Source of the DNA: Rhynchopus sp. YZ270_cl-10
Lineage: Eukaryota > Euglenozoa > Diplonemea > Diplonemida > Diplonemidae
NCBI GenBank assembly: GCA_964035575.1
Contig: OZ037890.1
Span: 248,001 to 312,000, forward strand
Reading direction: 5' to 3'
DNA: 64,000 bases
The translations under genes and the position numbers were made by a program. The notes under the pieces were generated by a model. That model did no database searches and was not told where the DNA came from. It worked only from the letters and a program-made list of their open reading frames with translations. Of the stretch, positions 43,601-53,792 are shown piece after piece; positions within the stretch are counted from its first letter, which is position 1, and each line of letters starts with the position of its first letter.

Positions 43601-44934
43601 ATGGTGACAGTGGGTGTTGGTGGTGCAGGTGTCGGAGGTGCTGGTGTTGGCGGTGAAGGGGTTGGTGGTGCAGGTGTGGGTGGTGATAGGGTTAGAGGTG
43701 ATGGAGTCACCGGCGACGGAGTTGCTGGTGCAGGTGTCGGTGGAGGAGTAGCTGGCGCAGGTGTTGGTGGCGACGGAGTTGCTGGTGCAGGTGTAGGTGG
43801 GGATGGTGTTGGTGGAGGCGTAGCTGGCGCAGGTGTTGGTGGCGACGGAGTAGCTGGCGCAGGTGTTGGTGGCGACGGAGTTGCTGGTGCTGGTGTCGGT
43901 GGGGATGGTGTTGGAGGAGTAGCTGGCGCAGGTGTTGGTGGCGACGGAGTTGCTGGTGCTGATGTCGGTGGGGATGGTGTTGGTGGAGGCGTAGCTGGCG
44001 CAGGTGTTGGTGGTGACGGAGTTGCTGGTGCAGGTGTCGGTGGGGATGGTGTCGGTGGAGGAGTAGCTGGCGCAGGTGTTGGTGGCGACGGAGTTGCTGG
44101 TGCAGGTGTAGGTGGGGATGGTGTTGGTGGAGGCGTAGCTGGCGCAGGTGTTAGTGGCGACGGAGTTGCTGGTGCTGGTGTCGGTGGGGATGGTGTTGGA
44201 GGAGTAGGTGGCGCGGGTGTGGGTGGCGACGGGGTTGGTGGTGCAGGTGTCGGAGGTGACGGTGTTGGTGTTGGAGGCGTAGGTGGCGCGGGTGTGAGTG
44301 GCGACGAGGTAGCTGGAGACACATCCCCGAAGGTAAACTTCGCATCCTTGCATGCGCGAGTGGCGTTGCAGCTCACTTGCAAAAACCCCGCAGGGACCTG
44401 TGCACTGTTCGGGACGTTGTACTCAAGCTCTGCACACGACGACTCTCCCAAGCAGTCCAAACGGCAGGACCTCGTTTCCTGTCCATCTTGCACACTGCAC
44501 CCAACCGAGGCATTCGCACAAGACTCCACCCCGCTGCAGGTCAGGTAAGGCCCCCACAGCCCGAACTCAGTCCCAGCTGTCCCCTCCGGGAAGGACGGAT
44601 CCACAATACCACTGTAGTTCGTCTGGTGTGCAGGTGCCAGACCGTAGCACGACCTCTCACCACTGCAGGTCAGGTGGCACGTCCCGTTCGTTTGGCAGTT
44701 TACGTGCGACAGCGCACAGCTCTCTGTGCCCGCGCAGGTCAGGGAGCAAGTGTCGGACGTGCAGATCACAGTCGTGTTCTTGCACGACGCTGGCTCTGTG
44801 CAAGATGCATCGCACACTGGGTCCTCACATTTGCACCCACCCTGGGCACTGCAGCTGAGGTCCAGAGTGTCGCAAGACACCGCCACAACGATGCCCAGCA
44901 CCAATGCCACTGTCTTGGGCGATATGCCCCACAT
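40639..44934 (-). CDS. Cys-rich membrane protein, copy 3, with giant Pro/Thr insertion
   Basis: 1431 residues. The signal peptide ([20 protein letters not shown]) and C-terminal domain, TM and tail match copies 1 and 2, but there is only one Cys-rich module and no Ser-Asp runs. That module is split after FGDVS (residue ~205) by about 875 residues of [18 protein letters not shown] repeats, then resumes at AEVAVSADE (residue ~1085) with the [16 protein letters not shown] half. A non-repetitive Thr-rich island ([17 protein letters not shown]...) lies within the insertion. The Pro/Thr rod resembles hydroxyproline-rich or mucin-like wall proteins and would hold the two half-modules far apart, or lift one from the membrane. 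Start chosen at 44934 for the signal peptide. The frame is intact despite 2.6 kb of minisatellite, which argues for selection. Confidence 0.85.
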   Translation of the reverse strand: MWGISPKTVALVLGIVVAVSCDTLDLSCSAQGGCKCEDPVCDASCTEPASCKNTTVICTSDTCSLTCAGTESCALSHVNCQTNGTCHLTCSGERSCYGLAPAHQTNYSGIVDPSFPEGTAGTEFGLWGPYLTCSGVESCANASVGCSVQDGQETRSCRLDCLGESSCAELEYNVPNSAQVPAGFLQVSCNATRACKDAKFTFGDVSPATSSPLTPAPPTPPTPTPSPPTPAPPTPSPPTPAPPTPPTPSPPTPAPATPSPLTPAPATPPPTPSPPTPAPATPSPPTPAPATPPPTPSPPTPAPATPSPPTPAPATPPPTPSPPTSAPATPSPPTPAPATPPTPSPPTPAPATPSPPTPAPATPSPPTPAPATPPPTPSPPTPAPATPSPPTPAPATPPPTPAPATPSPVTPSPLTLSPPTPAPPTPSPPTPAPPTPAPPTPTVTITQSPTTTITLTDTPTFTITTTPTLTSTLSPTFSLTPTATTLVPPTPPPPTPAPPTPAPPTHAPTPSPPTPSPPTPAPPTPAPPTPAPPTPSPPTPSPPTPAPPTPSPPTPAPPAPPTPSPPTPSPPTPAPPTPSPPTPAPPTPSPPTPAPPTPAPPTPSPPTPSPPTPAPPTPAPPTPAPPTPSPPTPSPPTPSPPTPSPPTPAPPTPSPPTPAPPTPAPPTPSPPTPSPPTPAPPTPAPPTPAPPTPAPPTPAPPTPAPPTPSPPTPSPPTPAPPTPSPPTPSPPTPAPPTPAPPTPSPPTPAPPTPAPPTPAPPTPSPPTPSPPTPAPPTPAPPTPAPPTPAPPTPAPPTPSPPTPAPPTPSPPTPAPPTPAPPTPSPPTPSPPTPAPPTPSPPTPAPPTPSPPTPAPPTPSPPTPSPPTPAPPTPAPPTPSPPTPAPPTPAPPTPSPPTPSPPTPSPPTPSPPTPAPPTPAPPTPAPPTPSPPTPSPPTPSPPTPAPPTPAPPTPAPPTPAPPTPSPPTPAPPTPAPPTPAPPTPAPPTPAPPTPSPPTPSPPTPAPPTPAPPTPAPPTPAPPTPAPPTPAPPTPAPPTPSPPTPAPPTPAPPTPAPPTPAPPTPAPPTPSPPTPSPPTPAPPGGGGRQAEVAVSADEHSSSSELSMWPSLTCVGESACEMAKVVCPDKANCDVQCEGMHACKDLELTCAEHCDVRCSNTSDSCPGLEVVGNFTLVYYTPDETDTPIPATAAPTATPTSPPTSSPTTEAPPTATPTSIPADPTHSPSVEEVVKEVFELVLGLALAAFNTNSFVAFLQQLLESVLTSFEIHWVCPASACTGGCPSSALAKLAAGCTAVDSAASVREAAVLEGDDGTVVLFEATEYAGTSTAEDVTQTINDEIANPSSASEEFQLLNVSTGTTGVLVAVTTPEPTVDGDDDLASGMIALIVCLCVGGVVLIALVGLVVFKASTGTVASEQATRREQRTNEPICLT
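41690..44325. repeat. 15-bp coding minisatellite (Pro/Thr/Ala/Ser)
   Basis: Units of GGTGNTGGTGTNGGN on the plus strand, encoding (A/S)PPTP on the minus strand. Two blocks differ in flavour: 41690-43470 (PPTPAPPTP) and 43630-44320 (with APATP and PPPTP variants), separated by a non-repetitive Thr-rich stretch. The repeat keeps several other frames open, including 1042 codons on the plus strand, which I treat as by-products. Confidence 0.95.
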
Positions 44935-45166
44935 AGTTTGAGTGTTGAATACCAGGATATCTGAGAGTGGTGGTGTGTTTGTCTCTACGGAAGCACTTTG
45001 CCAAAGCAAGAACGCCACGAGCAACACATGCTCCTTCACCCCACACACACTACGACACGACTGAACACCCCCCTCCTTTTTTCCACTACAACATACAATA
45101 CTAACAGCTCTACCCTCCCCTCCCCTCACCCTCCCACCCCACCCTACGGTCTTCCGACCTCTAATC
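44935..45166. other. Promoter-side flank of Cys-rich copy 3
   Basis: Shares GATATCTGAGAGTGGTG and CACTTTGCCAAAGCAAGAAC with the upstream flanks of copies 1 and 2. The frame is open upstream of the chosen start in all copies. Homology to copy 1 fades by about 45065. Confidence 0.45.
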
Positions 45167-45673
45167 TCACGAATCTATTCGGGCTGCAGGAGAACGCTGC
45201 GACACCCTAGCAAGATGCCCCCTGGCACGCTCCAAGCGTGCTGCAGCAGTGCGTTCACGCTCTACCGCCAAGGTGGTGTCCATCCCTGCACAGCAGGCAT
45301 CGTTTTGCAGGCTGTCGTGTGCGGTCCCGACCCTCTTATAAGCATCAGACGCTTCGCGGTCTGCAGACATTGCAAGCCTTAACCTCAGAGAACTATGGTC
45401 CACATCACTACACGCCTTGAGCAGTGCATGCCGGGTACGTGCCTGCTCTGAATGCACATCCCCGAGATGCTCGCGAGCACACCGCACAGACAACTCAACT
45501 GCCAAGGCTCGCGACGCCTCCTCGCCCGCCTCCCTCGCCGTCCGCAACTCCTCATGCAAGCTTCGAGTATACCGAACCACCTCTTCCCCAGAGGCAACCG
45601 GACCGTCAGATCCACTCATAAAGGTCTCATCACTTAGCAATGACACATTCCCAGACGAGGCTTGGGGATACAT
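45167..45673 (-). CDS. Small coiled-coil protein
   Basis: 168 residues starting [18 protein letters not shown]. After a Ser/Gly-rich N-terminus of about 30 residues, almost the whole chain is Ala/Arg/Glu/Leu-rich with heptad character (for example [24 protein letters not shown]-like runs and [18 protein letters not shown]), consistent with a coiled coil. It has no signal peptide, TM or catalytic motif. Codon use is GC-rich like the other genes. The ATG at 45673 is the first after a long low-complexity leader. Family not recognised; a structural or adaptor role is a guess. Confidence 0.65.
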   Translation of the reverse strand: MYPQASSGNVSLLSDETFMSGSDGPVASGEEVVRYTRSLHEELRTAREAGEEASRALAVELSVRCAREHLGDVHSEQARTRHALLKACSDVDHSSLRLRLAMSADREASDAYKRVGTAHDSLQNDACCAGMDTTLAVERERTAAARLERARGHLARVSQRSPAARIDS

Positions 45674-46182
45674 CAAAAAAAGGACTTCTTCAGCAGAGTA
45701 GATAGAACGATAAAGGGCGAAAAACGGAGGGATAAGAAGAGAGAGCGGGATAAGGTTGGCTGTGAAGGGGTTCAGGAGTTTATAGGGGTTGTATGATAGC
45801 TCCGGTTTGGGGGGGTGGGGGAGAGAGAGGGAAAGGAAATGAAATATTGTATTGTGGGGGGTTTTTTTCGTTTTAATATTGCGTTTTTTTGTGAGGGTGC
45901 TGGGAGGGGGAATTCGTAGAAAAGAGAGAGAGAGAGAGAGAGAGAGAAAAGTTGTGAGATGAATTGGGCCTCTGGTGAACACAGAACATCTTGAGAAAAA
46001 AAGTGGAAAGTGCAAACGCCTTCACTTCATCGGACGCAGGGCACTACAAAAAAAAATTTTTTTGACATGAAATACAAAGCCTCTCTCTCGTGACAGTGTA
46101 GCTACCAAAAATAAAATAAAATAAAAATGACAGGGTTGATAAGATGAACCTAAGCCGCGTGCGTAGCCATCTTTTTCTACCC
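45674..46182. other. Spacer
   Basis: Leader of the coiled-coil gene, a (GA)n run at 45924-45946, a family 3 hairpin repeat (46008-46046), a CTCTCGTGACAGTGTAGC cassette and an AAGATGAACCTAAGCC cassette at about 46138-46171, separated by A-rich tracts. No gene. Confidence 0.5.
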
Positions 46183-46308
46183 TACACGGTGGGGGTCCAT
46201 CCTCTGAGCTGGAGTCAAAAGCGGGAGTCTCAACTAGCGGGTGTGGTCACACCCCTCTAGTTGAGGCTCCCGTTTGACTCCAGCTCAGAGGATGGACCCC
46301 ACCGTATA
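46183..46308. repeat. Long foldback hairpin, ~57-bp arms
   Basis: The left arm contains GGTCCATCCTCTGAGCTGGA, GTCAAAAGCGGGAG and CTCAACTAG; the right arm is the inverse with three or four small indels or mismatches. The loop is only GTC. The stem borders are TACACGG/TATACGG. No coding capacity. It resembles a foldback element or a hairpin-RNA source. Confidence 0.85.
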
Positions 46309-46582
46309 CAATATGGGGATTGGCAGAGGGGGGCAGGTGTAGCCATAAGTCGGGGATCGATCCCCGGGCCAAAATTCCCAGATTTTCCCCCTAACAAACT
46401 GCATGGGAAATGCTGCCTTAGCAATATTAGATTTAAGGATCAATTTGAATCCTGGGCCGGAACACGTATTTGGATTCAGAGGATCCCAATCTTTCCAATA
46501 ACGACATTTTCTGGGGGTGGAAAAATACCCTGCTTTCTTGCGTGGGGGTTGGACCAAAAAAATATAGGCACCCGAACAATCC

Positions 46583-46790
46583 CCAGTGTATACTGTGTAT
46601 ACTGTGTGCGGAAATTGACCAAAAACGAGAACTTGTCCATTTCGGCAAATTGACCCCACCACTGGCCGGACGGATTCCGGAAATGCAAATGCAAGTGTTT
46701 TCGGTGTGAACTGTGTGTACTCTATGTACTGTGCGCTACCACAGCACAGGACCTCATAAGCTCTCAGTAAGCTCTCACAGGCTCTCACAA
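46583..46790. repeat. Remnant of the GTATAC-array family
   Basis: Only two to three GTATACTGT units remain, followed by the inverse of the common flank (GAAATTGACCAAAAACGAG, TTTCGGCAAATTGACCCC, CGGATTCCGGAAATG) and then the ACCACAGCACAGGAC...CTCTCA segment seen after array C. It shows that flank and array travel together. Confidence 0.8.
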
Positions 46791-46799
46791 GGTTAACAC

Positions 46800-47630
46800 C
46801 TTGCGCTTTCAGCGGTGGGTCGCGATTTTTTTCACAGTGTGCAAACGAACAGATTTTTGACATTTTTTTACCGTTTTCCTGATTTTTCCTCATAAAACCC
46901 CCCCCTAAATTAAGCCGGGGATCGGGGATCGGGGATCGGGGATCGCGGGTTTTGACCCCCCTAGTTACGGCTACACCTGGAGGGGGGGGTCCTTTCCTGA
47001 ATGATATTTTTTTTCTTTTTTTTGTACGAGAGACACGTGTGTCTCATTTCTCTTTGGGGGAAACTTCTCTAAAAGCAAACCGTCGCAGGGGAACAAAAGA
47101 CAGAGAAGAAATGGGTATTGACAAAAAGGCATCTCTGAGTGACGGTGCCAGGCCCCCCTTTCGATTGAAAAGAAAAGTTGAAAGATGAGTATGGCATACA
47201 AATCTCTAAAAAGGGGGTAGCAAAAAAAGGGGCGGACAACAACAACCTAGACCCATACCATAAAACAGCCATAAATCAGAGAGCTCTCTCTAAATTGAAA
47301 CGTTGAGTTTTTTTTAATTTATTTTGACAGATAACAAGAAATCACACGAACACGTTGTTTTTTTTTTGAAAACTTGGTTGTATTAGTGTTGACACCCGAG
47401 GATGAACTCCACTATAATTTTTTTTTCCCTCCCCAAAGGGGGTGTGGAAGGGGGAGAACTGCTACCCCCCAATCAATACTTCCTTCTATCGCAACATTCT
47501 TCTTTTTGTTCTTTTTTTTTTCAGTTTTTTTTTCAAAGAGCCAAAACACACAAAGAGCCATTTTTCTTTTCTCTCCAAAACACTTTACATTTTATGCGTA
47601 TATTCCATCATTTAATTCTACAATCATTTC
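46800..47630. other. Spacer downstream of the hydrolase gene
   Basis: Four tandem GGGGATC units at about 46917-46944, a family 2 repeat at 47368-47416 and poly-T runs. No gene recognised. Confidence 0.45.
47368..47416 (+). repeat. Short dispersed repeat, family 2
   Basis: AAAACTTGGTTGTATTAGTG followed by CACCCGAGGATGAACTCC; closely matches 12101-12150. Confidence 0.75.
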
Positions 47631-49811
47631 TCAGAGTCTGTTGAAAGCAATGTAGTGAATGCTTTTTGGCGGCATATCCAGCGTCACCTCTATCGTGTAA
47701 TCACGCGCAAGCTGGATCTTTTGTGCCTCCCCCCCATCGACCGACATCATCGCCTCCATATCGAGCCCTGTGTAGTAAAGGTTCACCGAGATAACACTGT
47801 TTAGGGCTGTATCGGTTGGGTTGAAGATCATTGCGAACCCGACTTCGGTTGTGGTCGAGAAGGGGTTGACGTGGAGCCAGCCGTCCCATCCTTGCATATC
47901 AGCTCTACGAATATGCACTACAGGCGAAATGATCGTCTCACGATGCGCTTTGTACAGAGAAATCCACTTCTGCAGTTTCGCCTTCATCCCTGGCACTGTG
48001 TACGGCAGGGGCCCGCGGTAGCATGCCGCCGCTCCACCACCGAGGTACTGTGCCAGCGCCCATTCGTACTCCACTTCGTTGCCGGCAAACCAAGCGTCAG
48101 GGCCGCCCCCCTCGTAGTCCACGAGGGGAAGGAACATCCACCCCTGCGTGGGCAGGCGGGTGTAGAAGTCGTCGTACATCCCCATGCGGGAGATCGAGAG
48201 GTCGCGCCAGCGTGGCATGGAGAATTGTTTCTCAGCGTACCCCATGGTAGCCTTGTTGCCGCCCTGGAAGAAGAAGTTGTCCGGTTGGTTCACGTAGACA
48301 TTGAGTGCGCGCATCTCCTGGTAGAAGGCGTTCTGGAGTTGCGTCTGTCTGTACACACTGTCCTCGAGGTTGTGGTGGTGTGCGTGGTCTGTGGCAGAGC
48401 AGGTTCCTCCACCGTAGGGCCCGTCGGTCTCCAGCATTGCAAGCCCTGTGTACTCAATGAAGTCGGCGATGGTCGTGTTGAGGTAGTCAAAGAAGCCGGA
48501 GGCGAAGCACGCATTGGCCTCGTGGCCCTTCGCCCGCCACTCCTCCTTGACGGTCATGCCGCGCTGCAGGCAGATGAGGTCATAGCCGCCCACCTCAATG
48601 CCCTTTGCCTTCGCATACGTCACCAGGTCCTTGATTTCGTCAAGGTATTTCTGGTCCTGGCTCTCGAGGTCAAAGCCAGACCCGAAGCTGAAGATGAACA
48701 TCTCAAAGCCGACCTCAGCCATTTGGTCGACTGCGGCGCGTACCCCTGCGGGGGTGGTGTTGGTGCCGTGGAAGAAGATTGGGTTTTCCGTTGTGTGCGG
48801 TGCAAGCATCTGTGTGAGACGGTGTCTCGAGAGGGTGTGCCGCTCCAGCTCGGGGGAGTCCACAACCAAAGAGAAGACCTTGAACGACTCAAACGACTCT
48901 GTCTTCGACACAACTGCGCCAGGCCCAAGGGTGTACGAACAGTTCATGAAGGGCTCGTTGGCACCCATGTCGTGGATGCAGTTCGGGCAGTCTTGCACGA
49001 CGTCCACACTGTTATCGAAGTCATCCTGCCACTCACACTGCGCCACATGAGCTTGGTCTGTCTTAACGTGCAGCATCGCAAGGGGCTCGCCCATCTGCGC
49101 TGCACCCTCACCATCGTCCCCTGGCATATGCGAGCCATGCCCGAAGTACATTCCCCACCGTGGCATCACCGCCAGCAACTCCACGGTGGCATGGTCCACT
49201 GTCACAGTGTCCGCAACTGAGGTGATCGTCATCCACTTCTCGATGAGCGGGATGCCGTTGATGACCTGGTAGTGCACTGCGATGTTCACGTTGGGTGCGC
49301 CCGGTGGGGGTGTGTAGTGCAGGGTCAGCTTGACGCCCTGTGGTGGCCAGGGGTAGGTCTTTGGGCTGTGGCGGGTGCCCGGGGTCCAAGAGAACGGTGC
49401 CTCGGGGGCAGAGGTGGTGTAGTTGACGCAGGTAAAGGCGCTGCTGTTCTTCCCCAGCATCATGCTGGTGCGGTTGCTGTACGCCCTGAAGCCGTCTGCC
49501 TGCCACAGGCCACCCACGAAGTACTCCTTTCCACTGAGCACGACAATCCCCTCAGGCTTAGTAGCACGGAACAGGCTCTGGTCGCCGCCGTACTTCGTCG
49601 TCGCATTCAACCGCAGGTCCACAGTGCCAAACTCAGGTATCGTCGCAAAACGGCGGGTAACAAGCCCGTTGGTCAAGACAAGCTCCACCCCGTCCATGAA
49701 CACCTTCGCCTGGTCATTCACTCGTTCAACAAGCCAGTCCTCATGTCTGTTCCCCTCCACGCTAAACAGTGCAAATGCACAGAACACAACTCCTTTCATG
49801 CTTAACATCAT
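47631..49811 (-). CDS. Secreted glycoside-hydrolase-like protein (alpha-galactosidase-type)
   Basis: 726 residues with a signal peptide (MMLSMKGVVFCAFALFSVEG). A beta-rich N-terminal half (about 20-330) is followed by a barrel-like half. The barrel half contains EVGFEMFIFSFGSGFD, YAKAKGIEVGGYDLICLQRG, LAMLETDGPYGG and WMFLPLVDYEGGGPDAWF, then a C-terminal beta domain ending in PKSIHYIAFNRL. This layout and the strand-end Asp motifs resemble clan GH-D (GH36/GH27-type alpha-galactosidases); the Asp in LETDGP (about residue 463) is the likely nucleophile. Several N-x-S/T sites and paired Cys fit an extracellular or lysosomal enzyme acting on alpha-linked galactose or a related sugar. The exact family and substrate are uncertain. 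Start chosen at 49811 (an ATG at 49808 follows at once) for the signal peptide. No intron. Confidence 0.65.
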   Translation of the reverse strand: MMLSMKGVVFCAFALFSVEGNRHEDWLVERVNDQAKVFMDGVELVLTNGLVTRRFATIPEFGTVDLRLNATTKYGGDQSLFRATKPEGIVVLSGKEYFVGGLWQADGFRAYSNRTSMMLGKNSSAFTCVNYTTSAPEAPFSWTPGTRHSPKTYPWPPQGVKLTLHYTPPPGAPNVNIAVHYQVINGIPLIEKWMTITSVADTVTVDHATVELLAVMPRWGMYFGHGSHMPGDDGEGAAQMGEPLAMLHVKTDQAHVAQCEWQDDFDNSVDVVQDCPNCIHDMGANEPFMNCSYTLGPGAVVSKTESFESFKVFSLVVDSPELERHTLSRHRLTQMLAPHTTENPIFFHGTNTTPAGVRAAVDQMAEVGFEMFIFSFGSGFDLESQDQKYLDEIKDLVTYAKAKGIEVGGYDLICLQRGMTVKEEWRAKGHEANACFASGFFDYLNTTIADFIEYTGLAMLETDGPYGGGTCSATDHAHHHNLEDSVYRQTQLQNAFYQEMRALNVYVNQPDNFFFQGGNKATMGYAEKQFSMPRWRDLSISRMGMYDDFYTRLPTQGWMFLPLVDYEGGGPDAWFAGNEVEYEWALAQYLGGGAAACYRGPLPYTVPGMKAKLQKWISLYKAHRETIISPVVHIRRADMQGWDGWLHVNPFSTTTEVGFAMIFNPTDTALNSVISVNLYYTGLDMEAMMSVDGGEAQKIQLARDYTIEVTLDMPPKSIHYIAFNRL

Positions 49812-52022
49812 CCTGTGGTGAAGGTGGGTGGCGTGGGGTGGAGGTGGAGGTGGGTGGGTTCTTTGAAGTGGAGGAAAAAGGGGGGTACACATGTGTGTGT
49901 TGTCTTGTTGTAAGGAAACAATGGTCCCTTTGTAGTCCCCTATCCCCTATGCCGTCCTCAGGTGTCTATACGGTAGTGCCAATGAAGCCTTGGGGAAGGG
50001 AAGGTTGCGTTCGTGCGCAGTGTATTCCCTTTGCGGCCAGTAATAGAAAAAGAAAAAGAAAGCTTGAAAGATGAACTCGCCTCTTGTCGCGTACAGTAAG
50101 AAACAGTTTGCAAGAATGCCCCTTAGCCTCTCGTACTTAGTTTGCCTTGATCGCAATCGGTTATCGTACAAAAAAAACTAATAATCGGATTGGACCTCTC
50201 AACTGGCAGGGGGAAAAATCCAGATGCACCAAAGAGAAAAAAATTGAAAGTGCAAACGCCTCACTGTACACCTGCAAAGGATGCAGGCACTGACACAAAA
50301 AATATACCGAAACGTGTTGCAGAGGCAGAGAAACACTCTTCCAAGAAAAAAAGAAGGAAAAAAAGGGAAAAACTCGTTGGGTATCTCACTCCCCACCCCG
50401 ACCCCTCTGTGTGGAAACAACTATAGCCATGCTACCACCCGCACACACCACCCCATCAAAAGGGCCATATTCTGCGCAATACTTCACCAACCCGAAGCAG
50501 GTTGTGGTAACTAAAAAGGTACACTTGAAGGACAGATATGCATTTAACCGTCAATAGAAAAGAAATGGGAAGTGCCAACGCCTCTGTGGACACAGACACC
50601 GGTCCTCTTAGAAGAAAAGTATTTTCATCATGTGCAATCAATAAATTGATAGTATATGGTGAGGGATCAACAAAAATGATCCCATCTTTCTTATGGCGTA
50701 TAGAAGAAAAGCAAAGAAGAACACATTCTCGGGTGTTCACACTTTTTCAATCAATAAAAAAAGAAGAAAAAAACAAGAGACAGTTTTACCGAAAGATAGA
50801 AATTGAAGAGAGAAAAAAAATCACAAAATGATCCTAAGTCTCGTTTAGTAACCTTTAAGAAAAGGTTTTTGTCAGATAAACTTTGCGAAGTCCTAAATCA
50901 CTCTGAAGCAAATTGAAATACAAAGCCCTCTTATAACAAATGTACCTTGGTGACCAGGACACAGAGGGAAAAATAGAATTCTGGCACAAGCGAGATCATT
51001 TTTTTTTTTCAGGAAAAAATGTTTGCTGTCCGAGATCAGTCGTTTGGCTTGCTTTTTTTGTTTCTAAATCACATTGCATAGGGAGAGAAACCATGGGAGA
51101 AATTTTTGTTTTACACTTTGTTCTAGAACCAACCAGTAAAACACTGTTTATGGCAAAGAGTTTCTGTACGCAGAATAGCATCTGAGGGGAAAAAAACGGG
51201 GGAGGAGGCTAGATACATAATGCAACGGTGAAACCACAAGTAAAACCACGTCATGTACTTCGCCGTGATGTACAGAACGATACTTTCCTGCCTCATGCCC
51301 AAGAGCGTGGAGGTGAGACATATAGTGTCCGGTGTGGCTGCCTTCTTCTTCTTTTCTTTTTTTTTCTGATTACTGTTGCAGGGCTAGATAGTAGCTGCCA
51401 TACAGACACTGTCCACGGTACCGCTCTCTTTATTATTATTGCTGTGTCGACAATCACCTGCAATGTGTCAGGATCTGTACTCAATGTCGCCCGAAGGCTA
51501 ATGTCATTATTTTTTTAAAAGGGGAGAGGAGGGCGAATCATGTTCCCCAGAACATTTTAAAAAAAATTCAAAACACCAAAAAAAAACAAAAGAACAGCCC
51601 CCTCAACAGACCCCCCCCTCACCTAGTGTATTTTCTTTTTTTAGATATATTTTTAGCACTGTTTAGGACTTATCACACACTGCCCTTGTGCAACAACTTG
51701 CAGCACAAAAAAGCAAAGAGAGAGGGAAAAAAAAGGTGTAGCAGAACACACACACAGCCGTTGGCTAGGACTACAACCGGTATGCGCCACGATAGAAAAA
51801 AGAAAAAAAAATGCTTGAAACGATGAATGTGCCTCTCGTGTGCACACATCGAAAAGGGGTTGAAGACTTTTTTTCTTTTTAGCGACCTTTTCAACCAAAA
51901 CAAAAGAGATTGCACAAAAAAAAAATGGGGTAACACTCTCGTTCCTTCCCCTCTTCTCCCCCATAACTGTATTTTTACAAAAAAAAAAAAAAAATGATTA
52001 AAATACATTATTGCCCCACATT
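49812..52022. other. Spacer
   Basis: C/A-rich leader of the hydrolase gene (49812-49870 in minus sense). Short repeat cassettes occur at about 50100-50140 (CCTTAGCCTCTCGTACTTAG), 50248-50292 (family 3), 50573-50602, 50828-50860, 51446-51502 (GTCGACAATCACC) and 51810-51850. Small frames are homopolymer-rich. No gene recognised in 2.2 kb. Confidence 0.5.
50248..50292 (+). repeat. Short dispersed hairpin repeat, family 3 (long-loop form)
   Basis: AGTGCAAACGCCTCACTGTA...GGATGCAGGCACTGAC: the same stem halves with a longer loop than the copies at 18616 or 24151. Confidence 0.7.
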
Positions 52023-53684
52023 TCATCCCGAACCCCATACAGCCATGCTTCCGTCTAAAGCAACACTTATCATGTTGGTGCCATCGGGAGACCATGCAGC
52101 TTGCGCAATTTGACCACCATCGTGCCCACCCTTAAGGCAGGCACGCAGCTTGGGACGTTGGCTGACAGTGTCGTACACCTGCACAACCGCGCCCCCGTCG
52201 CTGACGATACCCACACCTACATAGTGGTCGCATGGGCTCATGCAGGCCTTACCGGTGTTTAGGATGCTTTGGAACTCCTTCATCTCAATTGCGTGAGTTT
52301 CTTGGAACGTTCTGATATCAAAAATCTTCAAAAACCCGTCTCTCGACGATGTCACCACACGGTTTCCACAGGCAGAGAAGGTGACCGAGGTAATCGCTTG
52401 AGTATGCACCCCTTTCAGCTCCTCCGTGCTCGACACCACCCTGGTATCCCAAAACCTAAGCCCTCCATCGAAATGGGCAGACGCACAGATGGACCCTCCT
52501 GCAGACCCGGTAGAAATATCTTGACAGTTCGACCAACACATTGTTGTTTTCGTGAGCGCGCCGTTTCTGTTCAGATCCCATCTCCGGATCGTTCTGTCTC
52601 CACTACAGGTTAGCAGCGTTTTGTCCTCCGCAAAACACACCCCAGTTACTTTAGAAGTATGCCCAACTAAAGAAAACAGATTTCTGCAGGTCGTGGTGTT
52701 CCAGACGACTACCGATCCGTCTGAAGTTCCGCCTACCAGAAGCTCTCCGGTAGGGGAGAATTCGACACGGAGGATAGGTGAATATGCTTGGTTGAGCTGC
52801 GACTTCTCTTCGAAGGTGTTTGTATCCCAGAGGCGGACAATTTTATCGTTACCGGCAGTCGCAAGAATGCTTCCGGAGGGGGAAAACGCAACTGTGTTTA
52901 CATCAGAGCGATGGCATTTCGACTTCTTCTTATGAAGCTGTGACGGAGGAGTGCTTTGCGCACGTTGTTCGAAGTTGTGATGCGGTTTGTTCTGCTTCGT
53001 CTTTTCATTCGATGCGAACGACCCAGAGGACGACTCAGGCCAAGACGAAGGATCCGTTTCTAGCTGCATTTTCAACGTTTTGATCATATCTTGTGCAGCC
53101 TGGAGTTTCTTCTCCATTTCGAAGATTTCATTCATTTTGTCAGCCTCCATAGACTTTAGCGACATTGCGGTGTTGAGAAGACGTTCGTTTTGTTCATTAA
53201 GATCGTTCCGTACAACAGATAGCTTCGAATTCTCATCGGTCAAAGCAGCCACGGAGCTGTTCATGAAATCAACCTTGGCGTTCAGCTCTGCAGACGCAGC
53301 TTCATAGGGCTCCAGACGCGCTACAGTCTTCTTTAGTTCGTCAACTTCCAACTCCAAATCTTTTTTTTCCCGTTGCGCATCCAAGGCCATTCGCGCATCA
53401 CCTGCCCAACGTCTTTGTTGTTCCTGCAGATCCTTCACCTGCGACTCCAGGTCCGTCACATAAGCAGAGGAAGGCGCGCTCGCAGTCCCATCCTTCAGTT
53501 TCCTTGCAAGATCGATCCGTTCCGATCGCAGCGACTCAATCTGGTCCCTCAGCCGTGCAAACTCCTTCTGGTTGTCGCCCACCACACGAACAAGCTCGCC
53601 GAAGGGAGCCACTGTAGCCATGTTGCGTTGCAACACCTGGGTGTGTAGATCGTTCATCCATGGTGTATCCATTTCAATCAGCAT
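52023..53684 (-). CDS. ATG16: Autophagy-related protein 16 (WD40 form)
   Basis: 553 residues. ATG16 binds ATG5-ATG12 and directs lipidation of ATG8 on the forming autophagosome. The N-terminal helix (MDTPWMNDLHTQVLQRN, about 5-21) fits the ATG5-binding region. Residues about 40-205 form a long coiled coil (DQIESLRSERIDLARKL; LELEVDELKKTVARLE), followed by a Ser/Gln-rich linker. Seven WD40 blades fill about 262-553, with ATAGNDKIVRLWD, LTCSGDRTIRRWDLNR and ASAHFDGGLRFWDTR; the NCQDIS...HFDGGLRFWD stretch matches the animal and amoeba ATG16L pattern. The WD40-bearing form is that of animals, plants and amoebae; yeast lacks it. The start could be 53684 or the next ATG at 53672. Intronless here. 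Confidence 0.9.
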   Translation of the reverse strand: MLIEMDTPWMNDLHTQVLQRNMATVAPFGELVRVVGDNQKEFARLRDQIESLRSERIDLARKLKDGTASAPSSAYVTDLESQVKDLQEQQRRWAGDARMALDAQREKKDLELEVDELKKTVARLEPYEAASAELNAKVDFMNSSVAALTDENSKLSVVRNDLNEQNERLLNTAMSLKSMEADKMNEIFEMEKKLQAAQDMIKTLKMQLETDPSSWPESSSGSFASNEKTKQNKPHHNFEQRAQSTPPSQLHKKKSKCHRSDVNTVAFSPSGSILATAGNDKIVRLWDTNTFEEKSQLNQAYSPILRVEFSPTGELLVGGTSDGSVVVWNTTTCRNLFSLVGHTSKVTGVCFAEDKTLLTCSGDRTIRRWDLNRNGALTKTTMCWSNCQDISTGSAGGSICASAHFDGGLRFWDTRVVSSTEELKGVHTQAITSVTFSACGNRVVTSSRDGFLKIFDIRTFQETHAIEMKEFQSILNTGKACMSPCDHYVGVGIVSDGGAVVQVYDTVSQRPKLRACLKGGHDGGQIAQAAWSPDGTNMISVALDGSMAVWGSG

Positions 53685-53792
53685 TTTGTTTGGGGGGAGG
53701 TGGTTTTGTTTTTTTGGGGGGGTGTATGTACTGTGGGGGATGCAGATGCAGATGAAGGATGTAGATTCAGGATGGGAAAAAAAAGCGGCTTG

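Noticed and set aside
41651-44353. 900- and 623-codon minus frames (Thr/Asn-rich and His/Gln-rich) over the minisatellite
   Set aside because: Alternative frames of the same repeat with no conserved ends.
41420-44548. 1042-codon plus-strand frame of [11 protein letters not shown] repeats
   Set aside because: It is the complement of the Pro/Thr minisatellite; a 15-bp unit without stops keeps several frames open. The minus frame has signal peptide, Cys module and TM, so it is the gene.
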